Shown piece by piece: positions 1 to 8,354 of a DNA stretch of 64,000 nucleotides. The translations under genes and the position numbers were made by a program. The stretch is from Pontibacillus sp. HMF3514 (lineage in GTDB: Bacteria > Bacillota > Bacilli > Bacillales > BH030062), in assembly GCF_009858175.1 (NCBI RefSeq), contig NZ_CP047393.1:3658001-3722000 (forward strand). The letters run 5' to 3'. Position 1 is the stretch's first letter; each line of letters starts with the position of its first letter. The notes below the pieces were generated by a model. It ran no database searches. It had not been told where the DNA came from and saw only the letters and a program-made list of their open reading frames with translations.

Positions 1-27
1 ACTATTCATTAATCCAATTTCACTCAT
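1..27 (-). CDS. 5' end of an unidentified gene cut by the window edge
   Basis: Only nine codons are visible (M-S-E-I-G-L-M-N-S), so the function cannot be named. The start is supported by a strong ribosome binding site (GAGGAGATGA) placed just before the ATG, and by a good sigma-A promoter about 60 bp upstream. It is transcribed leftwards, in the same direction as the flavoprotein gene behind it, but has its own promoter after that gene's terminator. Confidence 0.6.
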
Positions 28-38
28 AAAAATCATCT

Positions 39-76
39 CCTCACAATTAATGTTATGTTTCCTCACATAATGTATG
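39..76. promoter_or_regulatory. Tandem operator-like repeats in the leader of the left-edge gene
   Basis: Two similar units, CCTCACAATTAATGTTATG (39-57) and CCTCACATAATGTATG (61-76), lie in tandem between the -10 box and the start codon of the left-edge gene. The second unit is also an imperfect palindrome (CTCA...TGAG). The position downstream of a strong promoter suggests a repressor site. The regulator is unknown. Confidence 0.4.
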
Positions 77-82
77 AGTATT

Positions 83-110
83 ATTTTACAAGTTATCTGA
101 AAATTGTCAA
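83..110 (-). promoter_or_regulatory. Sigma-A promoter of the left-edge gene
   Basis: On the minus strand a perfect -35 TTGACA (105-110) is followed after 16 bp by -10 TAAAAT (83-88). It begins directly after the T-tract of the upstream terminator. Confidence 0.7.
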
Positions 111-117
111 TAAAAAA

Positions 118-142
118 TGCTCACTCTTTTTTTGAGTGAGCA
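118..142 (-). terminator. Rho-independent terminator of the flavoprotein gene
   Basis: A 9-bp perfect stem TGCTCACTC/GAGTGAGCA with a 7-nt loop is followed on the minus strand by TTTTTTATTG. It lies 12 bp after the stop codon of the CoADR-like gene. Confidence 0.85.
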
Positions 143-153
143 TCAAAATTTAT

Positions 154-1488
154 CTATTTCGCTTTTTTAGCTGCTTGTTGCAAAGGATCCCATACACTGT
201 TATATGGTGGAGCATAAGAGAGGTCTAGATCAAGTAGATCGTTCATTTCCATGGAATGATATAAAGCGGTAGAGAGCACATCAATCCGTTTGTCTACCCC
301 TTCTCTGCCGATAATTTGGCCACCTAAAATACGATTAGTTTTCGCATGATACAAGATTTTCAACGTCATTTTACCTTCTTTTGAGTAATAACCCGCCGCA
401 TGTGTAGAATTGATCTTCACCGATTTATGAGGAATTTTTAAGGAATCCGCTTCTTTTTCTGACAAACCCGTTCTCCCTAAAGTAAGGTCAAAAAATTTAA
501 TAATGGATGTTCCAACAATACCTTTAAAAGTTGTAGGAATATCAACCATATTCATGCCAGCGATTGCCCCTTGCTTATTTGCATGTGTTCCTAGTGGAAT
601 AAAATCTTCTTTTTGCTTGATTCGATGAAACTGTGTAGCACAATCTCCTGCTGCATAAATATCTTTTATATTTGTTTCCATATAGGCATTAACGTTAATG
701 GCTCCTTTGAGAGTGGTGTACACCCCTGTACCTTCAAGGAATTTGGTATTAGGTGTAACGCCTACCGCTACAAGCACTAAGTCAGCTTCATGTTCACTAT
801 GGTCAGTCACCACACATGACACTTTACCTTCTTCTCCTTTAAATCCTTCTACCGACTCACCAAAGGCGATTGAAACGTTTTGTTTATAAGCTTCTTCATG
901 AATGAGGTCTGCCATATCTTCATCAAAAATCTTTGCAAGCTGTTCACCACGTTCAATCATTTTAACTTCCTTGCCAACAGCAGCAAAGCTTTCAGCCATC
1001 TCAAGCCCTATATATCCTCCGCCTATAATCGATACTTTTTGAACATCTTTTTGCATATAGTCTAGAATTTCATGCACGTCAGGGATCGTTTTCAAACTGA
1101 AAATCCCATCAAGCTCTAATCCTTCCCATGGGGGACAAACAGGACTTGCCCCTGAAGCTACAAGCAAACGATCATAACTTTCTTCAAAAGTTCCTCCTGA
1201 TCGTAAATCCTTACCTTTGACAACTTTTTTATTACAATCCACTTCAGTCACTTCATGTAATGTATTCGTTTTAATCCCGTACTTTTCTTGAAACGTTTCC
1301 GGAGTTCTGGCAATTAAATCATCTGAAGATTCAACATCTCCACTGACAACGTAAGGTAACCCACATTGACCATAGGAGTACGTCTCTCCTTTTTCAAATG
1401 TAACGATTTCATTTCCTTCACTGTTTCGAACAATCTGCATAGCTGCACTCATGCCAGCCGCATCTCCTCCAATAATGACATATTTCAA
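154..1488 (-). CDS. CoA-disulfide reductase-like FAD/NAD(P)-dependent oxidoreductase
   Basis: A class III pyridine-nucleotide disulfide oxidoreductase with a single redox Cys. The N-terminus has the FAD-binding IIGGDAAG motif. The active-site segment SYGQCGLPYV carries the lone Cys typical of CoA-disulfide and persulfide reductases. A second dinucleotide fold (IIGGGYIGLE) lies near residue 155, and AAGDCA near residue 280 contacts FAD. Family members reduce CoA disulfide or CoA persulfide, or act as NADH oxidases, so the substrate here is inferred. The frame opens with GTG at 1497, but TTG at 1488 has the well-spaced SD GAGGTGATC and is the likely start (444 aa). Rhodanese-fused relatives exist; this one has no extra domain. 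Confidence 0.85.
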   Translation of the reverse strand: MKYVIIGGDAAGMSAAMQIVRNSEGNEIVTFEKGETYSYGQCGLPYVVSGDVESSDDLIARTPETFQEKYGIKTNTLHEVTEVDCNKKVVKGKDLRSGGTFEESYDRLLVASGASPVCPPWEGLELDGIFSLKTIPDVHEILDYMQKDVQKVSIIGGGYIGLEMAESFAAVGKEVKMIERGEQLAKIFDEDMADLIHEEAYKQNVSIAFGESVEGFKGEEGKVSCVVTDHSEHEADLVLVAVGVTPNTKFLEGTGVYTTLKGAINVNAYMETNIKDIYAAGDCATQFHRIKQKEDFIPLGTHANKQGAIAGMNMVDIPTTFKGIVGTSIIKFFDLTLGRTGLSEKEADSLKIPHKSVKINSTHAAGYYSKEGKMTLKILYHAKTNRILGGQIIGREGVDKRIDVLSTALYHSMEMNDLLDLDLSYAPPYNSVWDPLQQAAKKAK

Positions 1489-1597
1489 AGTGATCACCTC
1501 TCTATGTATGTTGGTCTTAATGGATATTCCCGTTTTTTCTATAATTTATGTGTTGACCCCTTCATCCTATTTCAATTTAAGTTCTTTTAATAAAAAG

Positions 1598-1630
1598 TCC
1601 CCGGTTTTAAAGGTATTCCAAAACCGAGGA
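1598..1630 (-). terminator. Terminator of the antiporter gene
   Basis: An 11-bp stem with one mismatch (TCCCCGGTTTT / AAAACCGAGGA) is followed on the minus strand by CTTTTTATTA, shortly after the stop codon at 1655. Confidence 0.75.
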
Positions 1631-1654
1631 TTTTAGGGGGAAGTATTCTACCCA

Positions 1655-3082
1655 TCAAAAAAAGAAAGGTAATACAAAGTAAAGGGCAGATGCTACACCA
1701 GCAGCGATTAGAGCTGGCTTTAATTTAAATTTTGCATATTTAACCGGATTTAAATTGAGGATGCCTGCAGTTGTATTCGTATTATCACTTAGGGGAGATG
1801 AAAAAGCTCCAAACGTCCCACTCGCAAACACAGCTCCAATTACAATAGGTAACGAACTCCCGGAAACACTTGCTATCGAAATTCCAACAGGCATTAAGAT
1901 CCCCCATGTTCCCCATGATGACCCAATGAAATAGGACAATCCACAACCAATTAAAAAGACAAGGACAGCTACAAATGATGCAGGTATCCATTTCAAGGAA
2001 GAAGAGATCGTATCCGCAAATCCAAGCACCTCTGACCCCTGACTGAGTCCCCAAACCATAGCCAGCAGTAAAATGACATTCATCATTTCATTCCCACCGA
2101 TTACAAGGTCATTCATTTGTTTACGTAAAGGCATTGCTCTTACTTTTAGGTAAAGGACAAATCCAATTATTGTAACGACAACAGCTAATACCATCGCGTC
2201 TAATACATTTGCATTAATCAACGCTTGTAATCCCTCTTTATCTTTCTTTACACCTAAGGCATACATCAATACAAATGTAAAAACAATGACGCTTAGTAAC
2301 GGAACAATAAGATGCCATGCATTTGAAGGTAAATCTTTGGCAACTGCCGGGTGACAATCCTCCCACTGATCATCATCATCTTTACCTTGTGAGTTTGTTC
2401 CATCTTCAGCATCCGTTGCTTTCTTTTTACTCTTGTGGAAGAAACTAAGGTAAAATCCAATCAACAGCATAGATATAGCGAAAAAGTTAAAGGGGATGCT
2501 TTGTAAAAATAGCATATAAGAATCGCCCTCTAAGTTGGATTGGTTCAATGAGAGTTGAATGACAGAAGACATGTATCCTACAAACGCTGTTGCTACCGGA
2601 ATGAGTACGATAAAAGGTGAAGCAGTAGTCTCGATAACAAATCCTAGTTCTTGCTTCGTCATGGGGATTTTCCTCCGCATTGCTTTCATAACAGGACCAA
2701 TTGTAACGATACGAAAGCTCGGTGCACTAAAAGTCCCGAGTGCGGAAATCCACGTTAGTGTAAAAGCACCCTTTTTTCCTTGGATTTTGTTTGTAGCTTG
2801 TTCTACAAATCCTTTGATTCCACCAGAGGTACGAATTAATCCGATCAATCCGGAGAAAGCGTAAAGGAAGATGATGATTTTTAAATTGTTTTTATCTGTA
2901 AGTCCTTCTACGATAAATCCAAGAGCCGCTGTCATACCGCCTAACCAGTCAGGCTCTGCAAGATACCCTGCTACAATTACTGCAAATAGCAAACTCGGTA
3001 CGACTTGTTTCGTCCAAATGGCTGCTATAACAACCACTATAAATGGAATAATGGATAACCAGTTCATCTCACATGCCCTCAT
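1655..3082 (-). CDS. NhaC-family Na+/H+ antiporter-like membrane protein
   Basis: A polytopic membrane protein of about 475 aa with a dozen or so hydrophobic segments and a charged cytoplasmic loop near residues 215-255 (KSKKK...GKDDDDQWED). The conserved segments GSSWGTWG (near 390) and FSSPLSDNTNTTAG (near 430) are hallmarks of the NhaC/YqkI group of the ion transporter superfamily. That group exchanges Na+ for H+, or malate/lactate in some members, so the exact substrate is open. The start is uncertain: the ATG at 3082 has AGGAG 10 nt upstream, and an in-frame ATG at 3067 has GAGG 9 nt upstream. It is a single-gene unit with its own terminator, and a composite repeat lies upstream. Confidence 0.8.
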   Translation of the reverse strand: MRACEMNWLSIIPFIVVVIAAIWTKQVVPSLLFAVIVAGYLAEPDWLGGMTAALGFIVEGLTDKNNLKIIIFLYAFSGLIGLIRTSGGIKGFVEQATNKIQGKKGAFTLTWISALGTFSAPSFRIVTIGPVMKAMRRKIPMTKQELGFVIETTASPFIVLIPVATAFVGYMSSVIQLSLNQSNLEGDSYMLFLQSIPFNFFAISMLLIGFYLSFFHKSKKKATDAEDGTNSQGKDDDDQWEDCHPAVAKDLPSNAWHLIVPLLSVIVFTFVLMYALGVKKDKEGLQALINANVLDAMVLAVVVTIIGFVLYLKVRAMPLRKQMNDLVIGGNEMMNVILLLAMVWGLSQGSEVLGFADTISSSLKWIPASFVAVLVFLIGCGLSYFIGSSWGTWGILMPVGISIASVSGSSLPIVIGAVFASGTFGAFSSPLSDNTNTTAGILNLNPVKYAKFKLKPALIAAGVASALYFVLPFFF

Positions 3083-3167
3083 TTCTCATAATCTCCTCTT
3101 AGCATGTGAAAAAAGTAACTGTTTTATGAAAAGTAACTGGGTAAGGTGCTTGGAGTTTTGTATGAGT

Positions 3168-3778
3168 TACTCAGCAATCTGGCAGGATTGTTGAAGACTT
3201 GAAACTGAGAGGAGTCCGTTGCTGTTGGGTAATTTGTTACGGTCAGTGAAACGGCAAGCCTGTTGTTGCCCCACACGACGTGGGGTAGTTCTACGTTGCC
3301 ACATGATGTGGCGGTTTTAGTAGAACCTCCATTGTATAGCCTCCTCGTTCCTGCGGGGTCTCGTCTTGCCTTTGCTACCACGACAGTTTGCCGTTTCCTT
3401 CCCTCCACGCGATTATGGAAACTAACGGACCATAATTTGGCTATCCCACCTCATGTTGGTTGGAAATCATATTCAGAGAAGTTGTTCAGAGCCTTGTCAT
3501 GATAGGGTTATACTACCTGGAATCAGAACACCTCATCCCAAAACTAAGGCGGTTCCGTTAATCTCCATTCGGCTAAGGTGGGCTGTGGAACGGGTTGACT
3601 CCTCCGGTAGAAAGGGCGAGCGAGATCCCGCAGGAACGAAGTGACGAGGAAGCTCGATCGGTCTTCCGGGGAAAGCAACCCGTTCCACAGCCCGCCGATC
3701 TGCACAAAAGCAACGGAACCATACGCACATTATCTCGAAACCAAGTCTTCCAGATAAGGAGGCGATTGTGGAAGAATT
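3168..3778. repeat. Composite inverted-module repeat, copy 1
   Basis: About 600 bp without a credible gene. The left module (about 3190-3432) and the right module (about 3547-3760) face each other. Each begins outside with a GAAGACTTG-type sequence, and each is a nested hairpin bounded by TCCGTTGC and TAACGGA. In the right module, 3577-3597 pairs with 3676-3696 (20 of 21 positions). The hairpin cores contain the family signature GCCTCCTCGTTC...GGGGTCTCG. The copy is about 98% identical without indels to 40746-41348. Short ORFs inside lack ribosome binding sites. Confidence 0.85.
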
Positions 3779-3833
3779 TTAAAACAAAAAAATCCAGGGA
3801 AGGTCCCCAGACTAATTTACATAGAAATACAAT

Positions 3834-4547
3834 TTATTCAGTTATCCAATCAATGCTACCTACACCTAATGAGATGCTAAAGTCAAAGTAAGGTTCATCC
3901 TTCTCAAAGGTTTTTGTTGTGAATTGTTCATTCCCTATAGACACCATGTTATTTCTTCCGGAAAATGATCCAATTCCTTTCGAGCACTTTACTTTTGCAG
4001 GTAGGTCTTCAGATAAGCGAATATCCATGCTTCCCACACCACTTTCAAACTCTACTGGAACTCTAGCGTGTTTTGGTGATTGTTTTGTAAAGTCAATATC
4101 GCATGAGCCTACTCCTGAGTGGATTTCTAAGCCAGCTAAATCAATTTCTCCAAAGTCTAACTCATTTGAACCAGCACCTAGATTTAATTTGAGTGATGTT
4201 GGAATTTCAGTAGGTAAATAAATCGTCCACTTTTGTTTTGCATTCTTCCAGGTACCTGTATGCGACTGCTGTGATAACTTAAGTTTACCTTGATCTCCTA
4301 TTTTGTTGAACTCAATATTGGGCATCGTCTTTCTATATTCACAAATGACTTTTACTTCATCTACATCATCATTTTGCTGTTTAATGATTAAACTTCCTGC
4401 ACCAAGATCTCCTTTTACGTTCAATGCGTTAAGTTCTTGTACAGAGAAATCCTTTTCGAACTTTTCCCAGATTCCTGAAGAATCCTCCTCAGTGAATTCA
4501 TCTTTAAACTTCACTAGTTTTTTAAATACGTTGTTCAAATTGCCCAT
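3834..4547 (-). CDS. DUF4097-like repetitive beta protein
   Basis: A 237-aa protein with no signal peptide or membrane segment. From about residue 40 onward a short pattern recurs: LGAGS, LGAGSNELDF, SGVGSCDIDF, SGVGSMDIRL, KGIGSFSG and LGVGSIDW. This matches the toastrack/beta-helix fold of the DUF4097 and LiaF C-terminal families seen in envelope-stress genes of Bacillota. The molecular function is unknown. A TATAAT box at 4583-4588 on the minus strand suggests its own promoter, although no clear -35 is visible. Downstream, GGGGACCTTCCC before TTTTTTT may be a weak terminator. No partner gene adjoins it; a composite repeat lies downstream. Confidence 0.7.
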   Translation of the reverse strand: MGNLNNVFKKLVKFKDEFTEEDSSGIWEKFEKDFSVQELNALNVKGDLGAGSLIIKQQNDDVDEVKVICEYRKTMPNIEFNKIGDQGKLKLSQQSHTGTWKNAKQKWTIYLPTEIPTSLKLNLGAGSNELDFGEIDLAGLEIHSGVGSCDIDFTKQSPKHARVPVEFESGVGSMDIRLSEDLPAKVKCSKGIGSFSGRNNMVSIGNEQFTTKTFEKDEPYFDFSISLGVGSIDWITE

Positions 4548-4661
4548 GCTATCGGCTCCCTTTTTCGTTTGATTGTACTTTTATTATAGAGGGAATTGAT
4601 AAGAACGGCTATTGACTCTAGGATGGTTCTTTCTCAGTCTCAGGTCGGATTTAAAAAAGAA

Positions 4662-4689
4662 AGAGCGTCCATATTAAAATGAACGCTCT
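4662..4689 (-). terminator. Terminator overlapping the end of the 42-aa ORF
   Basis: AGAGCGT and ACGCTCT pair around a 14-nt loop, and the minus strand continues TTCTTTTTT. The hairpin includes the stop codon of the small gene. Confidence 0.65.
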
Positions 4690-4802
4690 TCCTTCTGATA
4701 CTTTTCATACATCCAACGTGTGAACTCCCATTCCCTTTCTGTTAAGGAACGTAATAACCTGTTTTCTAAACAGGTTACAAAATCTTGAAATGTCATCATC
4801 AT
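4674..4802 (-). CDS. Small hypothetical protein (42 aa)
   Basis: The start is decided by the ribosome binding site GGAGGGTGA, 7-8 nt before ATG ATG ATG at 4802. A longer frame reaching to 5000 would overlap the cytochrome oxidase gene and has no such site. The product is charged and soluble (FTRWMYEKYQKEE at the C-terminus) and contains one Cys. It has its own promoter (4882-4909) and terminator, so it looks like a real independently expressed gene rather than a fourth oxidase subunit, which would be a membrane protein. I do not recognise the family. Confidence 0.65.
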   Translation of the reverse strand: MMMTFQDFVTCLENRLLRSLTEREWEFTRWMYEKYQKEERSF

Positions 4803-4881
4803 AAGGGATTCACCCTCCTGGCATTCTTGAATGACCAACACGTAGACGAACCTATTCATTCGACATTTTATGATACCCCTA

Positions 4882-4909
4882 TTATTACCATACCGACTTA
4901 CAAAGTCAA
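4882..4909 (-). promoter_or_regulatory. Sigma-A promoter of the 42-aa gene
   Basis: TTGACT (minus strand, 4904-4909), a 16-bp spacer and TAATAA (4882-4887). It lies in the 128-bp gap between the oxidase subunit III stop and the small ORF. Confidence 0.55.
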
Positions 4910-4930
4910 TGACCAAACATACGTTTACAC

Positions 4931-5503
4931 CTAATAAAATAAATACGGACCATAGACTAGTGTGATAATGAAAATCCAAACCACATCTACAAAGTGCCAA
5001 TAATAACTAAATATATTTTGCTTCTGCGCATAATTCATAAATGGAATTCGATTCTTTTGATACGCTAATACAAGCATCCACCCCATCCCAAATAGGACGT
5101 GAGAAGCGTGTAAGCCTACTAGGATATAGAAGGAAGAGAGAAACAGGTTTTGGGTTAACGTGAACCCTTCTTTGTAGTAAGTCTGAAACTCATGTGCTTC
5201 CATACCAATAAAACCAACTGATAACAAAAACGTAGTCAATAATCCGATCCATATCCCTTTATGGTTCCCTTTTTCCACAGCCTTTTCACCATAGTGTATG
5301 GTTGCACTACTTGTGAGAAGGAAAACAGACGAAATGATCACCGTTCTTGCTTCAAATACTTCTTTAGGTATCGGATTAATAGCAGTAGGCGTATAAATAA
5401 AGTACGTTGCAAAAAGCGTAGCAAACATAATTGCTTCACCGATTAAATACATCACAAACCCTAGCTGCTTATCACGAAAACGTTCAGTTTTGAAGGTATT
5501 CAT
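4931..5503 (-). CDS. Cytochrome c oxidase subunit III
   Basis: A 190-aa membrane protein with about five hydrophobic helices, the length usual for bacterial short-form subunit III (CtaE/QoxC type). Family features include the opening helix LGFVMYLIGEAIMFATLF, the segment SSATIHYGE, the conserved acidic GMEAHEF and the C-terminal YYWHFVDVVWIFI. Its ATG overlaps the TGA of subunit I by 4 bp (ATGA), so translation is coupled. It is the last gene of the II-I-III cluster. No subunit IV and no ctaB/ctaG assembly gene follow. Confidence 0.9.
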   Translation of the reverse strand: MNTFKTERFRDKQLGFVMYLIGEAIMFATLFATYFIYTPTAINPIPKEVFEARTVIISSVFLLTSSATIHYGEKAVEKGNHKGIWIGLLTTFLLSVGFIGMEAHEFQTYYKEGFTLTQNLFLSSFYILVGLHASHVLFGMGWMLVLAYQKNRIPFMNYAQKQNIFSYYWHFVDVVWIFIITLVYGPYLFY

Positions 5504-7419
5504 TCGTTTTCCTCCTCTCTCGCCACCCTTACATGTTCATCGGTCAAGTTTCGAATAACAAAGAATGATAGAACTCCTATTCCTGCAATAATTTGGAGCC
5601 ATGTTTGATGATAGATAAATGCTAGAGAAAACACCATCATCATGCCAGCTAATCCGATTGGTTGCCAGGAAGTCACATCAATCGGAGCACTTCTTGCACT
5701 CTCTGCTTCTGGTAGTTTTCCACCACGATTACGTTTCGCTTCCCACAATGGATCGATCGTTTTCACAAGAGGCATCGGTTGGAATGGGTGCTCAGGTGCA
5801 GGTGACGGTACAGCCCACTCAAGGGTACGACCATCCCATGGGTCATTTCCTGTGTAATCCGGATTCTTAAAGCTTTGATAGATATTCCAAATAAACGCTA
5901 GCGTTCCAAGACCCATTAAAAAGGCACCGATTGTACTAACAAAATTGTAAATAAACACATCATCTTTAGGAAGATACGTATAAACCCTTCTAGGCATGCC
6001 ATTTAATCCAGCTAGATGCATAGGGAAGAATGTTATATGGAATCCAATTACGAATAACCAAAAATGCCATTTTCCTAACGTTTCTTTTAACTTGATTCCA
6101 AACATCTTCGGGAACCAATAATAGATTCCAGCAAAAGCACCTAATACAGTTCCACCAATCATCGTGTAGTGGAAGTGGGCAACTACAAAGTAACTATCAT
6201 GATATTGCATATCTGCCGCAGCAACAGAAAGCATGACTCCAGTTACACCACCTACCACAAACGTCGGTATAAAACCAAGCGAAAACAGCATAGGTGTTGT
6301 AAGTTGGATCAAGCCTTTTCTCATTGTGAAAAGCCAGTTAAAAATTTTGATACCTGTAGGGACAGCAATTAACATGGTTGTAATAGCAAAAACCGTATTC
6401 ACTAATGGTCCTAATCCAACCGTGAACATATGGTGGACCCAAACCATAAAGCCTAATAACCCTATAATGGTAATAGCAATAACCATTGAGGTATATCCGA
6501 ACACTCTTTTTTTGGAGAAAGTAGAAATAATATCAGAGAATATTCCAAATGCCGGAAGTATAATGATATACACTTCTGGATGACCAAAAATCCAAAATAA
6601 GTGTTGCCAATAAATTGGGGATCCCGCTTCACCCGTAAAGAATTGCGTACCAAACATTCGGTCAAACATCAGTATATAAAGGGCGATAGTTAAAACAGGA
6701 AATGCAATTAGAATAAGAAACGATGTAATGAGTGTAGACCATGGGAACAGAGGCATACGTGTTAACTTCATTCCTGGTGCTCTGTGACGAACGATGGTAA
6801 CGATCATATTGATAGCTGCCAAAATCGTCCCTATTCCCGATACCTGCAACCCAAATACATAATAGTCATTCCCCGCTTCAGGTGTGTATGTACTTATACT
6901 AAGAGGAGCATAAGCTGTCCATCCCGCATTTGGAGACGCCGTCATAAAAAAGCTCATATTTACAAGAATAGCCCCTGCGAGAAATAACCAGAAGCTTACA
7001 GCATTCATATATGGAAACGCCATATCTCGAGCTCCAATTTGTAGAGGAACCGCTACGTTCATTAAACCAATTAAAAGTGGCATAGCCACAAAGAAGATCA
7101 TGATTGTTCCATGAGTAGTGAATGCCTCATTAAACTTATCCCCCTGAAAGACCCACCAGTCATTTTCAGGTACGGCCAGTTGGACCCGTATAATTAATGC
7201 TTCTATACCAGCTCTGATAAAGAATAAAGTTGCTGATAACAAATAGAGAACACCTATTTTCCGATGGTGAGTAGTGGTTACATACTTCTTTATCGTCGGC
7301 CATTTATCCGCCTTTGTGATTAAATAAAAGATCGCAGCCCCCGATAAAATCACGGTTATGTACGCTAACAAAACGTCAGAAGCAATATAAAAGCTTCGAT
7401 CAAATAAATAAAAGGTCAT
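5500..7419 (-). CDS. Cytochrome c oxidase subunit I (heme-copper oxidase)
   Basis: A 639-aa catalytic subunit of an aa3-like proton-pumping oxidase in the cytoplasmic membrane. The metal ligands are visible: heme a His103 (TTHGTIM), CuB His280 with cross-linked Tyr284 (GHPEVY), CuB His329-His330 (VHHMF), and His415/His417 (AHFHYTM) for hemes a3 and a. The NVAVPLQIGARD segment resembles the D-channel entry of A-type oxidases. The ribosome binding site GAGGAGGGAG lies in the 13-bp gap after subunit II. Because subunit II keeps its CuA ligands, the electron donor should be cytochrome c rather than quinol. Confidence 0.92.
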   Translation of the reverse strand: MTFYLFDRSFYIASDVLLAYITVILSGAAIFYLITKADKWPTIKKYVTTTHHRKIGVLYLLSATLFFIRAGIEALIIRVQLAVPENDWWVFQGDKFNEAFTTHGTIMIFFVAMPLLIGLMNVAVPLQIGARDMAFPYMNAVSFWLFLAGAILVNMSFFMTASPNAGWTAYAPLSISTYTPEAGNDYYVFGLQVSGIGTILAAINMIVTIVRHRAPGMKLTRMPLFPWSTLITSFLILIAFPVLTIALYILMFDRMFGTQFFTGEAGSPIYWQHLFWIFGHPEVYIIILPAFGIFSDIISTFSKKRVFGYTSMVIAITIIGLLGFMVWVHHMFTVGLGPLVNTVFAITTMLIAVPTGIKIFNWLFTMRKGLIQLTTPMLFSLGFIPTFVVGGVTGVMLSVAAADMQYHDSYFVVAHFHYTMIGGTVLGAFAGIYYWFPKMFGIKLKETLGKWHFWLFVIGFHITFFPMHLAGLNGMPRRVYTYLPKDDVFIYNFVSTIGAFLMGLGTLAFIWNIYQSFKNPDYTGNDPWDGRTLEWAVPSPAPEHPFQPMPLVKTIDPLWEAKRNRGGKLPEAESARSAPIDVTSWQPIGLAGMMMVFSLAFIYHQTWLQIIAGIGVLSFFVIRNLTDEHVRVAREEENE

Positions 7420-7432
7420 ACGTCTCCCTCCT

Positions 7433-8137
7433 CTACTCGGTTTTTCGTTTCATCTTTTGGATCCATTGTTTATAGTCTTCTTGTGTTTTGACGATTGTTT
7501 CAAAGCGCATAAGAGAGTGCTCTTTCCCACAGAATTCTGCACATTTCCCTTGATATGTTCCTATCTCATCCGGTGTTACTATCAACCTTCGCTCTTTGCC
7601 AGGAATAACATCCATTTTCCCACCTAACTTAGGAACCCAGAACGAGTGAATAACATCATCAGAATTCAAATGAAAAACAACAGGACGATCTTTAGGAATG
7701 ACAAGCTCACTTGTTTGGACAACTCCATTTTGATATTCAAATGTCCAACTAAATTGCTGGGCAGTGACATCAATATGTACCGCATTCGGTGGCGTTGCTG
7801 AGGAACTAGCCGATATTTCATAAGTGATTTTTATCGTAGGTACTGCCAGAACAGCCAATAAAATAATGGGTAGTACTGTCCATGTTATTTCAAAAAAACG
7901 ATTCCCTTTCTCATCTTCCGGAATTCTATGTTTGTTTTCTTCTGTTTGTCGATACTTCCATACAAACCAAATAAACAAAACTATGACCGTAGTAAAGACG
8001 ATCATCATTAAGGCAAAACTAAATTGAATTAAAAAGGATTGACCCTTAGCTGTTTGAGACTTTGGATCCAACACACGCATGTTACAGCCTGATAAAATAA
8101 GTAGGACGGATGAAAGAATTACATATAATTTCCGCAT
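7433..8137 (-). CDS. Cytochrome c oxidase subunit II, lipoprotein with CuA centre
   Basis: A 234-aa protein with a lipoprotein signal (LILSGC, Cys18), two transmembrane helices and an extracytoplasmic cupredoxin domain. The CuA ligands are intact: His164, then C199-A-E-F-C203 with H207 and M210. This rules out a quinol oxidase subunit, which lacks them. It also lacks the fused C-terminal cytochrome c domain of Bacillus CtaC (caa3 type), so a separate cytochrome c must donate electrons. The ribosome binding site GAGGAGAAAAG precedes the ATG. It is the first gene of the cluster and is divergent from the STAS gene. Confidence 0.92.
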   Translation of the reverse strand: MRKLYVILSSVLLILSGCNMRVLDPKSQTAKGQSFLIQFSFALMMIVFTTVIVLFIWFVWKYRQTEENKHRIPEDEKGNRFFEITWTVLPIILLAVLAVPTIKITYEISASSSATPPNAVHIDVTAQQFSWTFEYQNGVVQTSELVIPKDRPVVFHLNSDDVIHSFWVPKLGGKMDVIPGKERRLIVTPDEIGTYQGKCAEFCGKEHSLMRFETIVKTQEDYKQWIQKMKRKTE

Positions 8138-8253
8138 CTTTTCTCCTCATTTCTACACCATTTGATAATCTTTTAATCTATTACCTACTTCCTTTTATAT
8201 GAAACATTCATGGATGGTGGATTTTGTATTTATTATGCGAATAAAGGAAATTT

Positions 8254-8273
8254 CTCAAAATTATAATTTTGAG
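8254..8273. promoter_or_regulatory. Perfect 20-bp palindrome, operator candidate
   Basis: CTCAAAATTATAATTTTGAG is a perfect 20-bp palindrome ending one base before the -35 of the STAS gene promoter, in the divergent gap with the oxidase cluster. There is no T-tract, so it is not a terminator. A dimeric regulator site is the simplest reading. Confidence 0.5.
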
Positions 8274-8274
8274 T

Positions 8275-8303
8275 TTTACTTTATAATTAAAAATTTATAT
8301 AAT
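8275..8303 (+). promoter_or_regulatory. Promoter of the RsbR-like gene
   Basis: TTTACT (8275-8280), a 17-bp spacer and a perfect TATAAT (8298-8303). It lies about 50 bp before the start codon chosen for the STAS gene. Confidence 0.55.
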
Positions 8304-8354
8304 ATAAAATTGAAAAATGAGACTGAAAAACTAAATGGTGGTGTCACAAAAGTC

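Noticed and set aside
3168-3778. Composite repeat as an insertion sequence or CRISPR
   Set aside because: No transposase frame, and no short regularly spaced repeats; the structure is long hairpins.
4674-5000. 108-aa ORF reaching into the oxidase subunit III gene
   Set aside because: The extension overlaps a real gene in another frame; the ribosome binding site supports the 42-aa version starting at 4802.
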